This document shows positions 26,029 through 32,611 of a stretch of 32,611 bases of DNA, piece by piece (within the stretch, counting starts at the first letter, position 1; every line of letters begins with the position of its first letter). The notes under the pieces were generated by a model. It did no database searches. It was not told the origin of the DNA and saw nothing but the letters and a program-made list of their open reading frames with translations. Position numbers and translations under genes: made by a program. The stretch lies in the NCBI GenBank assembly GCA_026387575.1, contig JAPLLK010000035.1, positions 1-32,611 of the forward strand. The letters run 5' to 3'. Origin of the DNA: Nitrospirota bacterium (GTDB lineage Bacteria; Nitrospirota; Thermodesulfovibrionia; Thermodesulfovibrionales; UBA1546).

Positions 26029-26886
26029 ATGAAGGATATAAAGTTTAATAAAGTCACTATTCTCGGCGTAGGCCTCATCGGCGCATCATTTGCCCTTGCC
26101 ATGAAGAAAAGAGGACTCTGTAATCACATTGCAGGGTACGGCAGAAGAGAAAATAACCTCAGGAAAGCAATGGATATGAAAATAATTGATTCTTTTGCGG
26201 TTGACGCATCAAAAGCATGCGCTGACTCTGACCTCGTTTTATTCGCTATTCCTGTCGGCTGTTTTACAGAAACTGTCAGAAAGATAAACGGCTCATTTAA
26301 AAAAGGCTCAATTGTAACAGATGTCGGCAGTGTCAAAGGAAAACTTGTCAGGGATATGGAAGCCCTGATGCCTGAAGGTGTAAGTTTCGTAGGAGGCCAC
26401 CCGATAGCAGGAAGCGACAGGACAGGGATAGCCACGGCAGCAGCGGATTTATTTTCAGGCGCAAGGTGCATATTAACACCAACGGAAAAGACGGATAAGG
26501 CTGCTCTAAAAAAAATCACCGCATTATGGAAGTCGCTCGGCGCAGCAGTTTCTGCTATGGATCCAGAGGAGCATGACAGGATATACGCTGCCGTAAGCCA
26601 CCTCCCTCATATTATTGCCTCTGCAATCGTCAATACAGTGGCTGATATAAACAACTCTTATCTTAAATTTGCAGGCCAGGGGTTTAAAGACACAACCCGG
26701 ATTGCGGCAAGCTCCCCTGAATTATGGCGCGACATATCCCTGATGAACAGAGAGAATATTCTTGAGTTCATAAAGCTTTTTAAAAAAAATCTCGACAGCC
26801 TCAGCGGTTACTTAAAGAAATCAGATTCTGAGGCTATTGAAAAGAAATTTAAAAAAGCCAAGGCGCTGAGGGAAGATGTCAGATAG
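26029..26886 (+). CDS. tyrA: Prephenate dehydrogenase
   Basis: [51 protein letters not shown]. Confidence 0.94.
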   Translation: MKDIKFNKVTILGVGLIGASFALAMKKRGLCNHIAGYGRRENNLRKAMDMKIIDSFAVDASKACADSDLVLFAIPVGCFTETVRKINGSFKKGSIVTDVGSVKGKLVRDMEALMPEGVSFVGGHPIAGSDRTGIATAAADLFSGARCILTPTEKTDKAALKKITALWKSLGAAVSAMDPEEHDRIYAAVSHLPHIIASAIVNTVADINNSYLKFAGQGFKDTTRIAASSPELWRDISLMNRENILEFIKLFKKNLDSLSGYLKKSDSEAIEKKFKKAKALREDVR

Positions 26887-28168
26887 GATTGAATTAAAAA
26901 AAGCAAAAAGATTAAAGGGCGAAATCATTCCTCCGCCGGACAAATCCATATCTCACAGGGCAGTTATCCTCGCGTCTTTAGCAAAAGGCAAAAGCGTTGT
27001 CAGGAATTTTCTCAGAGCTGAAGATACAATGAGCACCCTTAATGCGTTCAGAAAACTTGGCATCAAAATAGAGGATAAAGGTAAAAAAATAATTATAGAG
27101 GGCAAGGGGATTCATGGTCTCAAGGAGCCCGCAGACATAATTGACTGCGGCAATTCAGGCACAACAGCAAGGCTTCTTTCAGGTATTCTTGCAGGGAATC
27201 CGTTTTTTTCCGTCCTTACAGGCGATGATTCTTTAAGGCAAAGACCCATGGCGAGGGTTATAAATCCCCTTAAAGAGATGGGAGCAGAGATTTCAGGAAG
27301 GGATAAAGGCAAATACCTGCCCATTGCAATTAGAGGCAAAAGGCTGAATGCCATAAACTATAATATGCCTGTTGCAAGCGCACAGGTCAAATCAGCACTG
27401 CTTCTTGCAGGTCTCTATGCAGACGGAGAAACAAAGATATCGGAGCCGATAAAATCCCGCGACCATACAGAGCGGATGCTGTCATCCTATGGAGTCAGGA
27501 TTGACATTGAAGGGCTCAAAATAAAGATTAAAGGCGGGCAGGAACTAAAAGCAAAAGATATGGATGTGCCCGGTGATTTTTCATCCGCAGCATTTTTCAT
27601 TGTAGCTGCACTGCTGATACCTGACTCTGATATAACGATAAAAGGCGTTGGCATAAATCCTACAAGAACAGGGCTGCTTGATGTCCTTAAAACAATGGGG
27701 GCAGATATAGAATTGACGAATATTAGAAATATCTCGGGCGAGCCTGTCGCCGACATACACTGTAAAGGAGGCAGAGGCTTAACGGCTGTAAATATAACAA
27801 AGGAACATATCCCTGCTCTTATTGATGAGTTCCCAATACTCTGCATTGCAGCAACACAGGCAGATGGTATGACCACAATACGCGGTGCGGAAGAACTCAG
27901 GGTTAAAGAATCAGACAGGATAAAGGCAATGGCAACCGACATGAGGAAGATGGGCGTAGAAGCAGAGGAACTCAGCGATGGAATAAGAATCAACGGCAAT
28001 GCAAATCTTAAAGGCGCATCCATAAACAGCTATGGAGACCATAGGATAACAATGGCATTTTCAGTTGCGGCATTGATTGCAAAAGGCAGAACTACAATAA
28101 ACGGAATATCGTCAGTGAACATATCATTCCCGGGATTTTTTGAGATGTTGAAAAGGTTAACACGCTGA
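26876..28168 (+). CDS. aroA: 3-phosphoshikimate 1-carboxyvinyltransferase (EPSP synthase)
   Basis: PPDKSISHRAVILASLAKG; DCGNSGTTARLLSGIL; GAEELRVKESDRI; GDHRITMAFSVAAL. Confidence 0.96.
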   Translation: MSDRIELKKAKRLKGEIIPPPDKSISHRAVILASLAKGKSVVRNFLRAEDTMSTLNAFRKLGIKIEDKGKKIIIEGKGIHGLKEPADIIDCGNSGTTARLLSGILAGNPFFSVLTGDDSLRQRPMARVINPLKEMGAEISGRDKGKYLPIAIRGKRLNAINYNMPVASAQVKSALLLAGLYADGETKISEPIKSRDHTERMLSSYGVRIDIEGLKIKIKGGQELKAKDMDVPGDFSSAAFFIVAALLIPDSDITIKGVGINPTRTGLLDVLKTMGADIELTNIRNISGEPVADIHCKGGRGLTAVNITKEHIPALIDEFPILCIAATQADGMTTIRGAEELRVKESDRIKAMATDMRKMGVEAEELSDGIRINGNANLKGASINSYGDHRITMAFSVAALIAKGRTTINGISSVNISFPGFFEMLKRLTR

Positions 28169-28275
28169 ATTTAGGAGAAAAGGGAATAATATTGAAGGGG
28201 AAATTGGGAGTGTTACATAATTGTGGGGAAAGCTTTGAAGAAGAAACATTGAATGAGAGTAGTAATTAGTTTATT

Positions 28276-29139
28276 TCACGTTCTGTAACGTATATAGTTG
28301 ATTCCTTCCAGTAAGGGTATAAAGGTTGCAGAAATATGCTCCTTCGGGAATTTGATATACTCACTTGATCCGAGTAATCCAGGCTGCAAAGTCACACATT
28401 CCTCAACCAATGGAAAGACGGGTGTGCCGATAGCACGTGAATATACGGCTTCATCTCGTATCCAAGCTGATTCCCCACTTTCAGAAATTAGATAAATACA
28501 GAAATCTATGTCAGCACGCAAGCTGTCTTCAACTTTTTCATTTATATTACGCGGTTGATAAGGCCTACCTGAAGTTGATATTACATTAATCAATGAAAGA
28601 AACTTTTGCAACTCTATTACATATGGTTCCGTTGCTTTATCAAAGCGGTATGATATAAAGCACTTTAACGGTCTATATCCTGATACTGGCTTGTGGTCTG
28701 TGCCCTCTGCACGGATAGGTTCAGATGCTTTTGATTGCTCCTCCTTAGGTGGAGGAGGTTCTAAAGATAAAGTTTTTTCAACAAAAGATGGAACGGTTTC
28801 GGCAAAACTATGTTTATCAAAAAAATAGTTAACATTAAAAGTATCTCCATATTGTCGAAACAGCATCAAATATAAATCATCTGGAAATCCAAGCACATTT
28901 AGATTTCGAAACCTTACGGACAGAGATCTGGGGCTTCCCTCAAATGATACAATCGTTGATAGATCATCCAGAGACAGATATTTGCTTTCAGTGCCAATAT
29001 TGCTCACATCGTAAGAAGCCGATATTCGTAAGTTAGACGGCTCGATACCAGCTTCTTTTGCGAGTCCAAGAACGGCTTGTTTCAAGGTCCCCACGTCAAG
29101 TTTGGGTAAAGAATATGATTTGGTCATCTCAATACTCAT
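28276..29139 (-). CDS. TIR-domain protein with uncharacterised N-terminal domain
   Basis: C-terminal KCFISYRFDKATEPYVIELQKFL...INEKVEDSLRADIDFCIYLISESGESAWIRDEAVYSRAIGTPVFPLVEE resembles a TIR fold, with a S-x-W-x3-E motif; Pro/Glu-rich linker; N-terminal ~125 aa unrecognised. Confidence 0.75.
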   Translation of the reverse strand: MSIEMTKSYSLPKLDVGTLKQAVLGLAKEAGIEPSNLRISASYDVSNIGTESKYLSLDDLSTIVSFEGSPRSLSVRFRNLNVLGFPDDLYLMLFRQYGDTFNVNYFFDKHSFAETVPSFVEKTLSLEPPPPKEEQSKASEPIRAEGTDHKPVSGYRPLKCFISYRFDKATEPYVIELQKFLSLINVISTSGRPYQPRNINEKVEDSLRADIDFCIYLISESGESAWIRDEAVYSRAIGTPVFPLVEECVTLQPGLLGSSEYIKFPKEHISATFIPLLEGINYIRYRT

Positions 29140-29257
29140 GTGGCATTTTATACAATTTAAGAAAAAATGTAAATTAGTTGGGGGTAGTCATTAATGGTAA
29201 TTTTCATAGATTATCACTCTCCTGATCTTCCCCCGATTTAACGGACACTGAGTTAAG

Positions 29258-29350
29258 TTAGGCTGCCATAGCCTCCAGCTCAAAAGATACCTGCGCTTGG
29301 GTCAGGTTCAGGTCTTGATTCTTGAAATAGAAGTACGAAGATGGTGTGGC
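29258..29350 (-). pseudogene. Possible IS transposase C-terminal remnant plus IS end
   Basis: Minus-strand translation ATPSSYFYFKNQDLNLTQAQVSFELEAMAA*, bounded by stops, followed by CTTAACTCAGTGTCCGTTAAATCGGGGGAAGATCA, which resembles an IS terminus. Confidence 0.4.
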
Positions 29351-29373
29351 TTAAAAATTGAAATGAAGAAATC

Positions 29374-31059
29374 CTATCCTCTCGTCAAATGCCTGTACTT
29401 GATGCGATGCGGCTGGTCTGCCGCTGCGCCGAGTCGCGTCTTTCTGTCCGCTTCGTATTCTGAATAATTCCCATCAAACCAGACTACTTTGCTGTCGCCT
29501 TCAAAAGCGATTATGTGTGTAGCAATACGGTCGAGAAACCATCTGTCATGGCTGATGACAACTGCGCAACCCGCAAAATACTCCAAAGCCTCTTCAAGCG
29601 CGCGCATTGTATTCACATCCAGATCATTGGTAGGTTCATCAAGCAAAAGCACATTGGCTTCTTCCTTAAGCATACGCGCAAGATGTACGCGGTTTCTCTC
29701 TCCGCCTGACAGCATGGAAGCTTTTTTCTGCTGATCGCTGCCGGAGAAGTTGAAGCGTGCAACATAGGCGCGCGAGTTGAACTGCCTCTTGCCAAGTTGA
29801 ACGACATCCAGCCCATCGGAGATAATCTCCCATATAGTCTTCTTTGGGTCGAGGTCGTCACGACTCTGATCTACGTATCCCAGCTTTACGGTTTCTCCAA
29901 TTTTGAATGTGCCTGAATCAGGCTTTTCCTTCCCGGTTATCATATGGAAAAGGGTGGTCTTCCCCGCTCCGTTCGGCCCGATTATGCCGACAATTCCTCC
30001 GGGTGGAAGGGAGAATGTCATGCCCTCCATAAGGATATTATCGCCGTATGCCTTGCTCACATTGTCAGCCTTGATGACTACGTCGCCAAGACGGGGACCC
30101 GGCGGGATATAGATTTCGAGATCCTTTGAACTTTTTTCAATATCTTGACTGAGGAGCCTCTCATAAGAAGTGATGCGCGCCTTGGCTTTTGCATGGCGTC
30201 CTTTGGGAGACATCCTTATCCACTCAAGCTCGCGCTGCAGGGTCTTCTGCCTTTCGCTTTCGGACTTCTCTTCCTGCTCAAGACGGTTCTTCTTCTGTTC
30301 CAGCCACGATGAGTAATTGCCTTTCCATGGAATCCCCTGTCCCCTGTCGAGTTCAAGAATCCATCCGGCGACATTATCGAGGAAATACCGGTCATGAGTC
30401 ACTGCAATAATAGTGCCGACGTAGTTTTTCAGATGGTGTTCCAGCCACGCCACTGTCTCGGCATCGAGGTGGTTGGTCGGTTCGTCCAACAGCAGGATAT
30501 CGGGCTTTTTCAAGAGGAGTCTGCAAAGCGCCACGCGCCGCCTTTCTCCTCCTGACAGCACTTTAACCGGTGTATCTCCATAAGGACAACGCAGGGCATC
30601 CATGGCCATCTCAAGACGCGAATCTATATCCCATGCATCCATTGCATCGAGTTTCTCCTGTACTTTTCCCTGACGTTCAATAAGCTTGCTCATTTCATCG
30701 TTAGACATCGGCTCTGCGAATTTTTCATTAATCAGGTTATACTCTTTGAGAGTATTAACTATCTCCTGCACGCCTTCTTCCACGATCTCACGCACTGTCT
30801 TGCTGTTATCAAGCTGCGGCTCCTGCTCAAGGAGACCTATGGTGTGTCCAGGCGACAGGACTGTCTCGCCGTTGAACTCTTTATCAACTCCTGCAAGAAT
30901 GCGGAGAAGCGAGCTCTTCCCTGATCCATTCAGTCCGAGGACGCCTATCTTTGCCCCGTAGAAATAGGAGAGATAGATATCTTTTAAAACCGTTTTGTTA
31001 TCATGATGCTTGCTTACTCCGACCATGGAGTAAATTACCTTATTCGGCTCGCTGCTCAT
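29374..31059 (-). CDS. ettA: ABC-F protein, EttA-like energy-dependent translational throttle
   Basis: Two ABC domains (GLNGSGKSS...LSGGERRRVALCRLLL; GPNGAGKTT...LSGGERNRVHLARML) with the arm/linker typical of EttA. Confidence 0.93.
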   Translation of the reverse strand: MSSEPNKVIYSMVGVSKHHDNKTVLKDIYLSYFYGAKIGVLGLNGSGKSSLLRILAGVDKEFNGETVLSPGHTIGLLEQEPQLDNSKTVREIVEEGVQEIVNTLKEYNLINEKFAEPMSNDEMSKLIERQGKVQEKLDAMDAWDIDSRLEMAMDALRCPYGDTPVKVLSGGERRRVALCRLLLKKPDILLLDEPTNHLDAETVAWLEHHLKNYVGTIIAVTHDRYFLDNVAGWILELDRGQGIPWKGNYSSWLEQKKNRLEQEEKSESERQKTLQRELEWIRMSPKGRHAKAKARITSYERLLSQDIEKSSKDLEIYIPPGPRLGDVVIKADNVSKAYGDNILMEGMTFSLPPGGIVGIIGPNGAGKTTLFHMITGKEKPDSGTFKIGETVKLGYVDQSRDDLDPKKTIWEIISDGLDVVQLGKRQFNSRAYVARFNFSGSDQQKKASMLSGGERNRVHLARMLKEEANVLLLDEPTNDLDVNTMRALEEALEYFAGCAVVISHDRWFLDRIATHIIAFEGDSKVVWFDGNYSEYEADRKTRLGAAADQPHRIKYRHLTRG

Positions 31060-31209
31060 CTTCTTTCATATCCTTTCATCAAGTCATCGCGGTTTGGAAT
31101 TACGCGGTTTTGAAGTATATCATAATCAGGGCAATGGAGAAATTTCCAACGTATACTTGTTGCCTTTTCTAAATCGCTCAACTTAGGTTAGAATATCAAT
31201 TATTAATTC

Positions 31210-31866
31210 ATGGGAAAGGTAATCGCCATAGATGGCCCTTCAGGTGCAGGTAAAGGGACAATTGCCAAACTCCTTGCCGGAGAACTTGGGTTCAGCTACC
31301 TTGACACAGGCGCGCTTTACAGGGCAGTTGCGCTTGCACTAAGGGGAAAAGGGGTCGCACCTGAAGACAATAATGAAAAACTGAAGACTATTCTGAGAGA
31401 TATGGATGTCAGGTTTGCGGATGGGAAGGTCTTTCTTAACAACAAAGATGTTTCTGAGGCAATCAGGACTCCTGAAATAGGACATTATTCATCTGTATTT
31501 TCCGCAAGAAAGGTTGTAAGGGATTTTCTTCTTGATATTCAGAGAAGCGCCTCGCGCCATTCCGACCTTGTTGCAGAGGGAAGGGATATGACAACAGTCG
31601 TATTCCCTTACGCATGGAAAAAATTTTATCTTGATGCATCTGTTGAAGAGCGGGCAAAAAGGCGCTATCTCCAGTTGAAAAAAAAGGGAATCAACATAAC
31701 CGAATCAGAGGCAAAGAAAGATGTTGTGGAAAGAGACGTAAGGGATTCAGGCAGGGACATTGCCCCGCTCAGGAAAGCTGATGATGCTGTCATCATAGAT
31801 TCCTCAAGCATGACCATAGACAAGGTTTTAGAAAATATTATGAAAGTCGTAAGGGCTAACAATTGA
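31210..31866 (+). CDS. cmk: Cytidylate kinase
   Basis: IAIDGPSGAGKGTIAKLLAGELGFSYLDTGALYRAVAL; AEGRDMTTVVFP. Confidence 0.95.
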   Translation: MGKVIAIDGPSGAGKGTIAKLLAGELGFSYLDTGALYRAVALALRGKGVAPEDNNEKLKTILRDMDVRFADGKVFLNNKDVSEAIRTPEIGHYSSVFSARKVVRDFLLDIQRSASRHSDLVAEGRDMTTVVFPYAWKKFYLDASVEERAKRRYLQLKKKGINITESEAKKDVVERDVRDSGRDIAPLRKADDAVIIDSSSMTIDKVLENIMKVVRANN

Positions 31867-32495
31867 CTTTAGCTTACAGGTTTGCCACAACCTTTTTCTT
31901 CCTGCTCTTTAAAATCTTTTTCAGGTTTAAGATTATAAATATCGAAAAAGTTCCTGAAAAAGGCGGCGTTATAGTCGTGTCAAACCATGTCAGTCATTTA
32001 GACCCTCTGGTAATAGGCGCTGCAATAAGAAAAAGGCAGGCAACTTTCATGGCAAAAAGAGGGCTTTTCAAGATACCGCTCATTGGCGCCTTTGTAAAAA
32101 CATTCTCATTTCCTGTTGACAGAGATACTCCTCAGCCATCTACGATAAAAGAAGCGGTGAGGAGGTTAAAGAAAGGTGAACTGATAGTTATGTTTCCTGA
32201 AGGCGGCAGGAGCAAAGACGGCAGTCTTCTTGATGCAAAGAGAGGAACGGGATTAATAGCATCGCTGTCAGGGGCAAAAGTTATTCCTGCTTATATTGAC
32301 GGCACGAACACGGCTCTGCCTGCCGGCGCTAAGTTTATAAGGCTTTCAAGTATCAGGATTATATTCGGCGACTCCATAGAAACAAAAGACAGAGAATCAG
32401 GCAAGGATTTTCAGGAGAGAATTGGTAATGATATAATAGAAGCAATAAGAAATCTGAAGGATAAAATGTCATTGCGAGGAAGTCGTAACGACTGA
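31863..32495 (+). CDS. plsC: 1-acyl-sn-glycerol-3-phosphate acyltransferase
   Basis: VVSNHVSHLDPLVIG (HxxxxD); VMFPEGGRSKDG; TTG start overlapping the cmk stop (TTGA). Confidence 0.93.
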   Translation: MTLAYRFATTFFFLLFKIFFRFKIINIEKVPEKGGVIVVSNHVSHLDPLVIGAAIRKRQATFMAKRGLFKIPLIGAFVKTFSFPVDRDTPQPSTIKEAVRRLKKGELIVMFPEGGRSKDGSLLDAKRGTGLIASLSGAKVIPAYIDGTNTALPAGAKFIRLSSIRIIFGDSIETKDRESGKDFQERIGNDIIEAIRNLKDKMSLRGSRND

Positions 32496-32543
32496 CGAAG
32501 CAATCTAAAAAAGTGAGACTGCTTCGCTGCGCTCGCAGTGACA
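32467..32543. repeat. Long imperfect palindromic intergenic repeat overlapping the plsC 3' end
   Basis: TGTCATTGCGAG...GAAGCAATCT...AGACTGCTTC...CTCGCAGTGACA; arms pair with single mismatches. Confidence 0.85.
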
Positions 32544-32553
32544 GGGTGAATAT

Positions 32554-32611
32554 ATGAAAATAATAGCAGCTAAGACAGCAGGATTCTGTTTTGGAGTAAA
32601 GAGAGCCGTTG
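32554..32611 (+). CDS. ispH: 4-hydroxy-3-methylbut-2-enyl diphosphate reductase, partial N-terminus
   Basis: MKIIAAKTAGFCFGVKRAV, characteristic LytB/IspH N-terminus running off the window end. Confidence 0.9.
   Translation, partial: MKIIAAKTAGFCFGVKRAV

Noticed and set aside
27487-28023. Minus-strand ORF of 178 aa within aroA
   Set aside because: Antisense shadow of a strongly supported aroA.
1-32611. CRISPR arrays, tRNA or rRNA genes
   Set aside because: No regularly spaced direct repeats and no tRNA cloverleaf or rRNA signature noticed in the intergenic regions on reading.

Overview
The window is mostly dense bacterial housekeeping DNA, and the gene content suggests a Gram-negative lineage (Nitrospirota-like is only a guess). 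Main blocks: a Tol-Pal operon (tolQ-tolR-tolA/tonB-tolB-pal-ybgF, minus strand); tlyA; comEC; a c-di-AMP/cell-wall block (dCMP deaminase, cdaA, cdaR, glmM); znuABC; an MFS exporter; tsaB-rimI; an XRE regulator and a CheY-like receiver; a heptose kinase; a small c-type cytochrome; ilvE; hemW; an aromatic supra-operon (pheA-hisC-aroF-tyrA-aroA); ettA; cmk-plsC-ispH. The accessory signals are: (1) a relic integron at about 6013-6856, with an integron-integrase-like C-terminal fragment, a near-consensus promoter, a GlcG/HbpS cassette ORF and an attC-like inverted repeat; (2) pal with an in-frame TGA exactly where the lipobox Gly is expected; (3) a double-hairpin repeat of about 52 bp found both inside the tolB signal-peptide coding region and between aroF and tyrA; (4) a MITE-like element of 155 bp with long terminal inverted repeats; (5) a lone TIR-domain gene plus an IS-like remnant interrupting the aroA/cmk neighbourhood; (6) several palindromic repeats overlapping gene ends. 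All calls are by eye, with no database search.
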